A DNA stretch of 64,000 bases from Dyadobacter sp. 50-39 (GTDB lineage: Bacteria > Bacteroidota > Bacteroidia > Cytophagales > Spirosomataceae), in assembly GCA_001898145.1 (NCBI GenBank), contig MKSR01000047.1:62001-126000 (forward strand), read 5' to 3'. The notes under the pieces are model-generated. The model did no database searches and had not been told where the DNA came from. It saw only the letters and a program-made list of their open reading frames with translations. Shown piece by piece: positions 8,918-17,406 of the stretch. The translations under genes and the position numbers were made by a program. Numbering within the stretch: position 1 is the stretch's first letter; each line of letters starts with the position of its first letter.

Positions 8918-9640
8918 TTATCGTTCTCTCCGGCTCCATACGGATAGAGGGCCTAATTCCATCCTGCTTGTGGGCATTATTGCATGTAATAAATCATCAC
9001 GCATGTATCCGACGACGGGTGCCTTGCCAGCAAATATCTGCGCTGCCGAAAGGCATACTGACCAATAATCGTCCTGCGTGCCTTCCGGATAGAAAAAGTT
9101 TGTCAGCCCGACGACCTTGTCGCTTCTGGTGAGCACACATCCGCCTGTGATCTTATCACCATTTTTCACCGCGATAATTCGTACTGCCGGATGAGACAGA
9201 ACCCTGTAATTGAGTTTTGGTACGATCGGCTTATCGTTAGTCGCTTCTTCCCAATCTTTCAGACTATTCACCGTTTTGACGATCTCATAACGTGACCGCC
9301 TCACTATGATCGACTTGGCCACAAACCATTTGCCGGCAAACAGTTTTTCATATTTTGATGCCGGAAGTTGGAGCGTATCGAAACTGTCTTTGAGCGAAGC
9401 TCTACCCTGAATTTTTTTAGCTAAAGACTCTACCAGATGCAAATTGCAACTTGCTTTCAGGGTAACGATGTTTGGATAATACATTGGCACATCTGCAACA
9501 GAATACCATGCCTGATCTTTAAAGACACCTGCGGCGCCATTCGCCTGACAGACAATGCTGCACCATTTCGCATTGTTGATGGCTGCCCGCCTGATTAATC
9601 TGGCACGCAAAGCCGATCGTTTTAACAACTCGCTTCTCAC
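8918..9640 (-). CDS. hypothetical protein, possible GNAT-fold
   Basis: A 240-residue protein read from a GTG at 9638-9640; no ATG lies near the start. The N-terminal part (AINNAKWCSIVCQANG, then MYYPNIVTL) and the middle strand-rich part (VRIIAVKNGDKITGGCVLTR) look like acetyltransferase-type folds in which a substrate-recognition half precedes a GNAT core, but I see no clear acetyl-CoA pyrophosphate loop. I cannot name a family. It is followed in the same direction by nothing within the window segment, and a recognisable GNAT gene lies 51 bp upstream, so the pair may share a transcript. Confidence 0.55.
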   Translation of the reverse strand: MRSELLKRSALRARLIRRAAINNAKWCSIVCQANGAAGVFKDQAWYSVADVPMYYPNIVTLKASCNLHLVESLAKKIQGRASLKDSFDTLQLPASKYEKLFAGKWFVAKSIIVRRSRYEIVKTVNSLKDWEEATNDKPIVPKLNYRVLSHPAVRIIAVKNGDKITGGCVLTRSDKVVGLTNFFYPEGTQDDYWSVCLSAAQIFAGKAPVVGYMRDDLLHAIMPTSRMELGPLSVWSRRER

Positions 9641-9691
9641 CTCAATCTTTTTTATTTTTACTAATGCTTGCCTTCAACCCGGCCACTGTTT

Positions 9692-10132
9692 CTAACTTAG
9701 TTTCAGATGCAGTACAGGAAAAGGTTTTCCACTGGGGTCGAGCGCAGACCGGCCGGAGAGCTGAAAGCCGAGTTTAACATAAAACTTCAAAGCATACGCA
9801 TTATGCTCATTGACATCCACTTCACTGGCTTGCAGAGCCTGAATCGCAAACCTACATAGCGCTTGACCAATGCCTTTTCCAAAATCTTCCGGCCTAACAA
9901 AGAGCATTTCAATCTTACGGTCAACAACTCCGACAAAGCCGGCAAGGCCGCCAGAATCGTGACGAACGCCAAATAACATTAACGTGGGCAGATATTCGTT
10001 GATAATCAATGGTTTGTAAAATTGGATATCGGCTTCCAAAAGAAAATAGTGGGTGGCGCGCACGGAGTCTTCCCAAATAGCGGTAACCTCCGCAAAGTCA
10101 TCCCTTGATAAAGGGTAAATCTGGAATTGCAT
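9692..10132 (-). CDS. GNAT family N-acetyltransferase
   Basis: A 146-residue GNAT enzyme of the YjaB-like type. LAGFVGVVDRKIEMLFVRPE supplies strands 3-4. The acetyl-CoA loop is seen as FGKGIGQALCRFAI (Q/RxxGxG/A-like) and the C-terminal VDVNEHNAYALKFYVKLGF is the signature seen in this subgroup. The acceptor substrate is unknown and could be a small amine or protein N-terminus. Start ATG 10132 is well placed. Confidence 0.87.
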   Translation of the reverse strand: MQFQIYPLSRDDFAEVTAIWEDSVRATHYFLLEADIQFYKPLIINEYLPTLMLFGVRHDSGGLAGFVGVVDRKIEMLFVRPEDFGKGIGQALCRFAIQALQASEVDVNEHNAYALKFYVKLGFQLSGRSALDPSGKPFPVLHLKLS

Positions 10133-10686
10133 GAATAAACCTGGTGTGAAAAAAGCTTCCTCTTTATTTTTGATAAAACGAACGTTAAACCGGTATTCCG
10201 GGCTATTGCTGTCGCCGTAAAAGCTAGCGATATGGGTCTTGCCGTCGCAAAAACATGCAATAAGGCTTGAATTTGAATTGATTGACTAAATGAGAAGGCG
10301 TTTGCATCTGCAAATTGACCATCTTCCTTCGCAGCTGCGAGTGAAAAGTAGTTGCATTGTAACTTTTTCAACCTGAATACTCGCTTTTGTTGTATAAACT
10401 GATACTCCCCACTTTACCGAAGAATGAAGTGCGGTTATCATCAGACTCTTCCTCCCACGTTCTTTTCTTGCCGGTCCCATATATTTACTTTGCAAGGCCT
10501 GAGAAAGTTAATGCCAAGATAGTGGCCGGTTTGTTTATTATTTAAGTGTTTTGTTTTGTATTATTAGAATAAATGATAAGATCATTCTGTATTTATTGAC
10601 TTTTGTAAAATATTATAGAATGATTCGCGAGGGATTTTGTGGAAAAACTTGTCTTGTAACTATATAGGCAGTAAACGATTCCCCGC
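10133..10686. other. intergenic region upstream of the ECF sigma gene
   Basis: No gene seen. The right third is AT-rich and includes a small palindrome AATGAT-AAG-ATCATT near 10573. It presumably carries the promoter of the sigma-factor gene and, on the other strand, that of the GNAT gene. I cannot place either with confidence. Confidence 0.3.
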
Positions 10687-11343
10687 ATGACTTTACCCAT
10701 CACAGACGACTCCGATGACTTCGTTCGGGTTTTTCAGACAGAATCTTCCCGAAGCGATAAGCCGGCGATCGAAACGGATGACGAGCGATTGCTCCGCGAG
10801 ACGTTCCGTGAAGATCCCAGGCTGGGCTGCTCGCTACTTTTCAGAAGGTACTATCTGACACTCTGCAACCACGCCGCGCGCTTCGTTCATTCGCGCGAGA
10901 CGGCGGAAGACATTGTGTCGGACCTGTTCGAGAGCTTCTGGGAGCAAGGCCTTTTCGAACAGCCGATCCACTCGTACCGCTCGTATCTTTACACTGCGGT
11001 GCGGCATCGTGCGTATAACTATCTCCGTTGGAAGATACGGCCCACCGACCCGCTTGAATCCATTCGTTCCGCACCGGTAGCACATACGATTGCCCCGGAC
11101 GACGCCATGCAATACACCGAGCTTTATTTGAAAGTAGAAAGCATCATCCAGGAGTTGTCGCCTCAATGTCGCCGGGCCTACCTGCTCAAACGGGTGGAGG
11201 GTAAAAAATACGAGGAGATTGCGGAGGAATTGCAAGTCACCACAAAGGCTGTCGAGGGGCTGGTTGGCAGGGCGCTTGCCCGCTTGCGCACGGGCCTGAA
11301 AGAAAGCTGGTTCCTTGCAACGATGTACTTCCTGATTCCCTGA
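10687..11343 (+). CDS. ECF RNA polymerase sigma factor (FecI-like, SusCD-associated)
   Basis: A 218-residue sigma-70 factor of the ECF type found with FecR/SusC in Bacteroidota. Region 2 covers about residues 50-120 (LLFRRYYLTLCNHAARFV, AEDIVSDLFESFWEQ, YRSYLYTAVRHRAYNYLR) and region 4 about residues 150-205 (LSPQCRRAYLLKRVEGKKYEEIA, TTKAVEGLVGRALARL). It carries an N-terminal extension of about 35 residues. It is first in an apparent operon with the anti-sigma gene 39 bp downstream, and should direct transcription of the SusC/SusD genes when the outer-membrane receptor is loaded. Confidence 0.92.
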   Translation: MTLPITDDSDDFVRVFQTESSRSDKPAIETDDERLLRETFREDPRLGCSLLFRRYYLTLCNHAARFVHSRETAEDIVSDLFESFWEQGLFEQPIHSYRSYLYTAVRHRAYNYLRWKIRPTDPLESIRSAPVAHTIAPDDAMQYTELYLKVESIIQELSPQCRRAYLLKRVEGKKYEEIAEELQVTTKAVEGLVGRALARLRTGLKESWFLATMYFLIP

Positions 11344-11382
11344 CGACCCACACAGACAACCACACATTCAAAGTTTGTTTCA

Positions 11383-12393
11383 ATGGACCAACTGATAAAC
11401 AGGCAGGTTTTATTCGATTCTTTCGAAGGCAAAGCAACATCTCTGCAACGGAAGCTGATCGAGCAATGGCTTGAAGATGCCGACAACCGCAACTACTATT
11501 ACCGTTGCCTGGACGAATGGGAGCGGAGCCGCCCGCAACTATGGATCGACCAGCAACGGGCGCAGCAGCAGTATGACGCGTTCCTGACCGGGGAAACGAA
11601 GCGTAAAACAAGGGCACTGACCGACCCGGAAACGGAGGTGCAGACAGGGGCCCGGATCCGTAAAGTCATAATCGGTTCGCTCGCGGCCGCGTTGGCATTG
11701 CTGGTGCTGGGGTTTGTTTTCCGGGCGCAGTTCCTGTACAAAACTTATGAGTCGTCCAATGCGCATCTGACCAGCATCCTGCTCAGCGACAGTACCGAGG
11801 TGACTTTGAACTCCAATTCCATATTAAGAGTGCCCCGGTTCGGTTTCGGCCGGAATGTGCGGCAGGTATGGCTCGATGGCGAGGCGGAATTCAAGGTGAC
11901 ACATACCCGCGATAACCTGCGTTTCGAGGTGCTCATGGGCGATGGCTACCGGATAGAGGTGCTTGGTACCGAGTTCAATGCCTTTTCCAGGGCACGCGGC
12001 AAACGCGTTTTTCTGACTAAAGGTAAAGTGAAGCTCAACCTGCCTGAAGGGAAGCCGGTGTACTTGGCGCCCGGCAACTACTTTACAACGGAGCACAAGG
12101 GCTCATTCAAAGTCGTGATGCCCGCTGAACCCCTGGCCATTACCGCCTGGAAAGAACGAACCTTCTACTTCGAAGACACCCGCCTGACGGAGGTGGTGGA
12201 GCAGATCAGCGAACGGTTTGCGGTGCGGATTAGGATCATGGACAGCGGCCTCGGCGATCGGACCATCGGTGGCATTTACCAGGCCAGGGATGCCGACGCG
12301 CTGCTCGAAACCCTTTCGGCCATGTTTGAAATGGAAATTATCCGCACTAGCGACGAAATAGAACTGCGTATTCCTCAAAAACAAGACCTATGA
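11383..12393 (+). CDS. FecR-family anti-sigma regulator
   Basis: A 336-residue single-pass inner-membrane regulator. The cytoplasmic N-terminal domain (residues 1-90) would bind the upstream sigma factor. The membrane segment is at about 95-116. The periplasmic FecR domain follows (LLSDSTEVTLNSNSILRVP, VWLDGEAEFKVTH, LGTEFNAFSRARGKRVFLT), with the DUF4974-like C-terminus (RTFYFEDTRLTEVVEQISER) that receives the signal from the receptor's STN domain. It overlaps the SusC start by 4 bp (ATGA), implying translational coupling. Confidence 0.93.
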   Translation: MDQLINRQVLFDSFEGKATSLQRKLIEQWLEDADNRNYYYRCLDEWERSRPQLWIDQQRAQQQYDAFLTGETKRKTRALTDPETEVQTGARIRKVIIGSLAAALALLVLGFVFRAQFLYKTYESSNAHLTSILLSDSTEVTLNSNSILRVPRFGFGRNVRQVWLDGEAEFKVTHTRDNLRFEVLMGDGYRIEVLGTEFNAFSRARGKRVFLTKGKVKLNLPEGKPVYLAPGNYFTTEHKGSFKVVMPAEPLAITAWKERTFYFEDTRLTEVVEQISERFAVRIRIMDSGLGDRTIGGIYQARDADALLETLSAMFEMEIIRTSDEIELRIPQKQDL

Positions 12394-15300
12394 AGATCCC
12401 GATTTTACGCACATGCATGGCCGGCGGGGCAGTATTCGCCGCTTCGACCGTTTTCGCACAGGATATCGCGCTGCTGAGACCCGCCATGAACCAGCAGGGC
12501 CAGCAGGCAGGTTATGCCGTCAAGCTCAGAGAAGTGCTCATCGATTTGGGCAAAAGGCATCACGTGAGCATTCTGTTTGAACCCTCGGTGATACAAGGCA
12601 TCCAAGTGGCCGCTGGTGTGGATGCGGCGGCCGGCGATCTGGAAACCGAGCTCAAAAAACTACTGGCGAACACTGGTCTGGAATTTGTGAAGACAGGTAA
12701 GAAGACTTACCTCATCCGAAAAAAGGAGCATGAAAAGGCGAGCCCGGTGCCCGTAAAGCACGTGGGCTTCGGCTACCAACCCGAATATATGGCTCCGGCC
12801 GAGCACAGCCGCTCGGCCGATGTGACGGTGAAAGGCCGCGTGACCGACGAAAAGAATGAACCGCTTCCCGGCGTAAGCATTCTGGTGAAGGGCAGCAACC
12901 GCGGTGGAGTGACCGATATGGACGGAAATTTCTCACTCGCGGTGCCTGAGCGTGATGCCGTGCTCGTATTTTCCTTTATCGGCTATGTTACCAAAGAAAT
13001 AGCGGTAGATAGCCAGACCATGATCGAGATCCGCCTGGACGCATCGGTGAGCAGCCTGAGCGAGGTAATGGTGGTGGGGTACGGCACGCAGCGAAAAGGG
13101 GACATCACCGGTTCGATCGGCTCGCTGTCGGCCAAGAATATCCGCGAAGTACAGGTAACCAACTTCGAAAATGCCATTCAGGGGCAGATTGCCGGAGTGC
13201 AGGTGCAGGAACCGAGCGGCGAGCCCGGTGCGGCCACCACCGTGCGCGTACGGGGCCTTGGCTCGGTGTCGGCCGGCAATGAGCCGCTGTATGTGATCGA
13301 CGGTTTTCCGGTAACCAAAAATATGGATCCGGGCATTCAGGGGGATATTTCGCGGCGGACGACTGCCTTTGCATTACCGCCCTCGAACCCGTTAGGAACG
13401 ATCAATCCGAACGATATCGAGTCGCTGGAAGTGCTCAAAGACGCTTCGGCAGCAGCGATCTACGGTTCCAGAGGTTCCAATGGGGTAATCCTGATCACAA
13501 CTAAAAAGGGTAAGCGCAGTGCCAGACCGCAGATTGGTTTTGATGCCTATTTCGGGGTACAGTCGGTAGCCAAGCGTGTGGAGTTGATGAATGCAGCGGA
13601 ACTTACCGCCTACGTCAAAGACTCCAAAAACAATGCTTACCTGCAAGACGTAGCCGGTGCCAATATCAACGACAACAATGCGGCCCGCTACACGAAAACC
13701 ACCAACGGGAGCTATTTTATTCCCGACGATTTCGCCAATCCGACCGGCACTGATACCGACTGGCAGGATATCATTTTCAAAACCGCGCCGGTCCAGAGTT
13801 ACAACGCATCGGTGTCCGGTGGTACCGAGACAATGAATTACTATTTCTCGGGTGGCTATTTCAACCAGAAAGGGATTATCGACCGGAGCGGTTTTGAGCG
13901 TTACAGCTTTCGCGCCAACATGGAGGTCAACCCGGTGAAAAAGTTGAAGGTCGGTTTTGGATTAAGTCCTTCATTTACCAACACCGACCGCTCGCCAGCC
14001 GGTGCTCCATACTTTGCCGATCCGCCGGGGATCGTCTATTCCGCCCTTGTGACATCGCCGACGGTAACGCCCTATTTGCCCGACGGCAGCATTAATCAAA
14101 CCGACAACCAGTCGCATTTGCTGACCGAAGACGGGCGGGGAGCCAACATGACCGCCGCCAGTAATCCGCTCGCTATCATCAGATATGTGACCGACGATCT
14201 GAAACAGTTCAGAACGTTCGGCAATGTATTTGCGGAGTATGAAATCCTGGAAGGGTTGAAATACAAACTATACACCGGTGTCGATGTGAATAGTTATAAT
14301 CGCTCTTTTTACATGGCCCGCGCATTCCTGAACCGCAATGCGACCACCGGAGACCCGTATGCACAGTCCAACGCGTCGCTGAACTACAACTGGCTGATTG
14401 AAAACACGTTATCGTACGACAGAACGTTCGGCAAGCAACACCACGTTTCGGCAGTGGTGGGTTACAGCGCCCAGAAAGACAGGCTGGATGCCAACCAGGT
14501 TTACGCGCAGAACCACCCCGACGATCTGTCGCCTTCTATCAGCGGCGGGCAGGTGACCAGCGGTGGGGATAACCGCCAGGAATGGTCGCTGGTTTCGATG
14601 CTGGCCAGGGTAAATTATGGTTTCCGGGATAAATACCTGCTTACCGCCACGATCCGCTCCGACCGTTCTTCTCGCTTCGGGGCGGGCAACAAGTCCGGCA
14701 CATTTCCGTCGCTGTCGGTGGGCTGGCGATTGTCGGAAGAAGCGTTTATGAAAAGTGTCAAACCGGTCAGCGACCTGAAAATCCGGGCCAGTTGGGGACA
14801 AACCGGAAACTTCCTGATCCCGAACTATGCGGCGATTGGCCTGCTGAGTCCTTACAACTACACTTTTAACAATGTGATCGTCAACGGCATCGCGCCTTCG
14901 ACAATCAGCAACGACCGGCTGACCTGGGAAAAAACGGCCCAGACGGACTTAGGCCTGGACCTGGGGCTTTTCCGGGACCGGTTGTTCATTTCGGCCGATT
15001 GGTATGAGAAAAAAACGACGGACCTATTGCTGAACGTACAAGTACCTTCCTCGGTGGGCTTTTCGACAGCCCTGCAAAACATCGGGAAGGTGGAGAATAA
15101 GGGGGTCGAGCTGACGATCAACAGCCGCAACATCGTCGGCGAATTTACCTGGTCTACCGATTTCAACTTCTCCCGCAACCGGAACGAAGTACTCCAACTA
15201 GGCCCTACCGGCGATCCGATCCTGAGCACTGGCGGCGCAGGTATCCGGCATATCACAAAGATCGGGGCGCCTATCGGAAGTTACTACGGCTATGTCGTCG

Positions 15301-15956
15301 ACGGCATATACCAGAGCCAGGCAGAAATAGATGCCGCGCCCAAAGATGCGCTGGCCCCGGCGGCACGCCCCGGCGATCTGCGTTTCAAAGATGTGAACGG
15401 CGACGGTAAGGTGGATGCCGGCGACCGTACGGTAATTGGCAACTACATGCCCGATTTTATGTACGGTATTACCAACCGTTTCAGCTTCAAAGGGCTCGAC
15501 CTGAGCATATTTTTCCAGGGCGTGCAGGGGTCCAAGATCCTGAACCTGACGCGCCGCCACCTGGGCAATGGCGAGGCCGCGACTAATTCCTACAAGGATT
15601 GGACCCAACGCTGGATTTCGCCGGAGAACCCCGGCAACGGCACTATTCCGCGCGCCGACCGCCTTACGGACCTGCACGGGGGTAACAACAGGCCATCATC
15701 GTACCAGGTAGAGGACGGCTCCTATTTCCGGTTGCGCAGCATTACGCTCGGCTATACATTCCCCAAAACCATGCTGGGCAAAGTGCAGTCGCTCCGGGCT
15801 TACGTGTCGGGTACCAACCTATTTACAAGCACCAAATACATTGGTTATAACCCGGAAGTCAACAACCAGTCGGGCCTGACCGGCGTGCAGGGGGAAGATT
15901 ACGGTGCCTACCCATTGTCGCGTAATTTTACATTTGGTCTAAATGTAACATTTTGA
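12390..15956 (+). CDS. SusC/RagA TonB-linked outer membrane protein with STN domain
   Basis: A 1188-residue outer-membrane transporter. The signal peptide ends at about VFA-QD. A secretin/TonB N-terminal (STN) domain lies at about residues 45-110. A carboxypeptidase-D-like beta domain follows at about 145-230 (VKGRVTDEKNEPLPGVSILV). The TonB box/plug starts near VVGYGTQRKGDITGSI, then a 22-strand barrel ends with aromatic residues (FTFGLNVTF). The STN domain marks it as a signalling receptor for the upstream FecI-FecR pair. It should pump an oligomer captured by the SusD lipoprotein. Substrate cannot be read, and no glycoside hydrolase is next to it. Confidence 0.96.
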   Translation: MKIPILRTCMAGGAVFAASTVFAQDIALLRPAMNQQGQQAGYAVKLREVLIDLGKRHHVSILFEPSVIQGIQVAAGVDAAAGDLETELKKLLANTGLEFVKTGKKTYLIRKKEHEKASPVPVKHVGFGYQPEYMAPAEHSRSADVTVKGRVTDEKNEPLPGVSILVKGSNRGGVTDMDGNFSLAVPERDAVLVFSFIGYVTKEIAVDSQTMIEIRLDASVSSLSEVMVVGYGTQRKGDITGSIGSLSAKNIREVQVTNFENAIQGQIAGVQVQEPSGEPGAATTVRVRGLGSVSAGNEPLYVIDGFPVTKNMDPGIQGDISRRTTAFALPPSNPLGTINPNDIESLEVLKDASAAAIYGSRGSNGVILITTKKGKRSARPQIGFDAYFGVQSVAKRVELMNAAELTAYVKDSKNNAYLQDVAGANINDNNAARYTKTTNGSYFIPDDFANPTGTDTDWQDIIFKTAPVQSYNASVSGGTETMNYYFSGGYFNQKGIIDRSGFERYSFRANMEVNPVKKLKVGFGLSPSFTNTDRSPAGAPYFADPPGIVYSALVTSPTVTPYLPDGSINQTDNQSHLLTEDGRGANMTAASNPLAIIRYVTDDLKQFRTFGNVFAEYEILEGLKYKLYTGVDVNSYNRSFYMARAFLNRNATTGDPYAQSNASLNYNWLIENTLSYDRTFGKQHHVSAVVGYSAQKDRLDANQVYAQNHPDDLSPSISGGQVTSGGDNRQEWSLVSMLARVNYGFRDKYLLTATIRSDRSSRFGAGNKSGTFPSLSVGWRLSEEAFMKSVKPVSDLKIRASWGQTGNFLIPNYAAIGLLSPYNYTFNNVIVNGIAPSTISNDRLTWEKTAQTDLGLDLGLFRDRLFISADWYEKKTTDLLLNVQVPSSVGFSTALQNIGKVENKGVELTINSRNIVGEFTWSTDFNFSRNRNEVLQLGPTGDPILSTGGAGIRHITKIGAPIGSYYGYVVDGIYQSQAEIDAAPKDALAPAARPGDLRFKDVNGDGKVDAGDRTVIGNYMPDFMYGITNRFSFKGLDLSIFFQGVQGSKILNLTRRHLGNGEAATNSYKDWTQRWISPENPGNGTIPRADRLTDLHGGNNRPSSYQVEDGSYFRLRSITLGYTFPKTMLGKVQSLRAYVSGTNLFTSTKYIGYNPEVNNQSGLTGVQGEDYGAYPLSRNFTFGLNVTF

Positions 15957-15978
15957 TATTCATACATCTGTGCAATAC

Positions 15979-17379
15979 ATGAAGCTGAAACACATTCTCC
16001 CCGTCCTGACGATCGCCGCCGGCGCGTGGTCGTGCAGCCAGGAATTTACCGATCTGAACCCGGTCACCCAACGCAACGTCAACGGCTTTTACCTTACAGC
16101 CGGCGACATGACAACCGCCATCAATGCGGCTTACAAAGCCCTGCAACTCAACGGCGCCTATAACCAGAGCTACTGGATTATGCAGGAAATGCGCTCCGAC
16201 AATACCGACCAGGGGCCGGATGGCACCGGCCTGGGTGCGGAACTGACGGTGATCGACAATTTCTCCGAAATCGCCACCAGCGAGATCGTCACCGCTGCCT
16301 ATACCGATTCCTACCTGGGCATTGCCCGCTGCAACATCGTGCTTGACCGCATCGGCGGCATTGCGATGGACGCCAATCTGAAAGAGCGTATCCGTGGCGA
16401 GGCGCTGTTCCTTCGTTCGCTGTTTTACTACAATCTGGCGGTTTCATTCGGACGCATTCCATTGTCGCTCACCGAGCCGAAATCTGTAGCCGAGGGGCTG
16501 GCCATGCCGCAGGTGGCTGCCCCGCGGGTATACCAGCAACTGATTACCGATCTGCAAAGTGCGGAGGCCGCATTGCCTGTCAAATATGCGGCGGCTGACA
16601 TCGGGCGGGCTACGAAAGGCGCGGCCGCGGCGTTGCTGGGGAAAGTGATGCTTACCGCAGGCGATAAGGCGGGAGCGGCAACTGTGCTGAAAAGGATTGT
16701 CGATACTTACGGCTACAAGTTGCTGCCCGACTATGCGGGGTTGTGGGGGCTTGCCAACAAAAACAATGCGGAGTCCATCTTCGAAGTGCAGTTCAAGGGA
16801 GGCGGAACCGGTACGGGTAATGCTTTTACCAACGCGTTTTCACCGCTTTTACGACAAACTACCGGCGCCTATAAAAACCGGCCTACGGTGGGCATGATGA
16901 ATGCTTTCGAAGCTGGCGACGACCGCTTTCTGAAATCGATGGACACCAGCTATGTCAATAGCTCGGGGGTGCTGATCTCGCATTCGAGGAACGACACCCG
17001 GTTTATCACCAAGTTTGGCAAGGAAAATGCATTCAACGAAAATGACGCTTCCTACAATTTTATGGTGCTGCGGTATGCCGACGTGCTGCTAATGCTGGCC
17101 GAGGCGCTGGGCGAGTCGCCGGAAGCTTATGGTTATATCAATCAGGTGCGTGCCAGGGCGAAGTTAAGTCCTGTCAGCGCCGCCTCGCCCGGCACATTCG
17201 AAGATAAACTATTACGCGAGCGGCGTGTGGAACTGGCATTTGAAAATCACCGGTGGGCCGACCTGCTCCGGTTTGGAAAGGCCCGCGAGCTCATGCAGGG
17301 GCAAGGTAAAAATGCCCGGCTACTTTTCCTGATCCCGCAACGCGAACTGGACATCAATTCATCCTATACTCAAAACTAA
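15979..17379 (+). CDS. SusD/RagB family surface lipoprotein
   Basis: A 466-residue substrate-binding lipoprotein paired with the SusC 22 bp upstream. The signal peptide ends in lipobox AGAWSC, so the protein is lipidated. SusD hallmarks include the N-terminal QEFTDLNPV, helical TPR-like repeats, RIRGEALFLRSLFYYNLAVSFG, and the C-terminal RRVELAFENHRWADLLRFGKA and LFLIPQRELDIN. I preferred ATG 15979 (MKLKHILPV) over the in-frame GTG 15970. It forms the lid of the SusC pore and determines which ligand is imported. Confidence 0.95.
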   Translation: MKLKHILPVLTIAAGAWSCSQEFTDLNPVTQRNVNGFYLTAGDMTTAINAAYKALQLNGAYNQSYWIMQEMRSDNTDQGPDGTGLGAELTVIDNFSEIATSEIVTAAYTDSYLGIARCNIVLDRIGGIAMDANLKERIRGEALFLRSLFYYNLAVSFGRIPLSLTEPKSVAEGLAMPQVAAPRVYQQLITDLQSAEAALPVKYAAADIGRATKGAAAALLGKVMLTAGDKAGAATVLKRIVDTYGYKLLPDYAGLWGLANKNNAESIFEVQFKGGGTGTGNAFTNAFSPLLRQTTGAYKNRPTVGMMNAFEAGDDRFLKSMDTSYVNSSGVLISHSRNDTRFITKFGKENAFNENDASYNFMVLRYADVLLMLAEALGESPEAYGYINQVRARAKLSPVSAASPGTFEDKLLRERRVELAFENHRWADLLRFGKARELMQGQGKNARLLFLIPQRELDINSSYTQN

Positions 17380-17406
17380 CCAGGCTATTTCCTGTCCCCT
17401 TTTCCT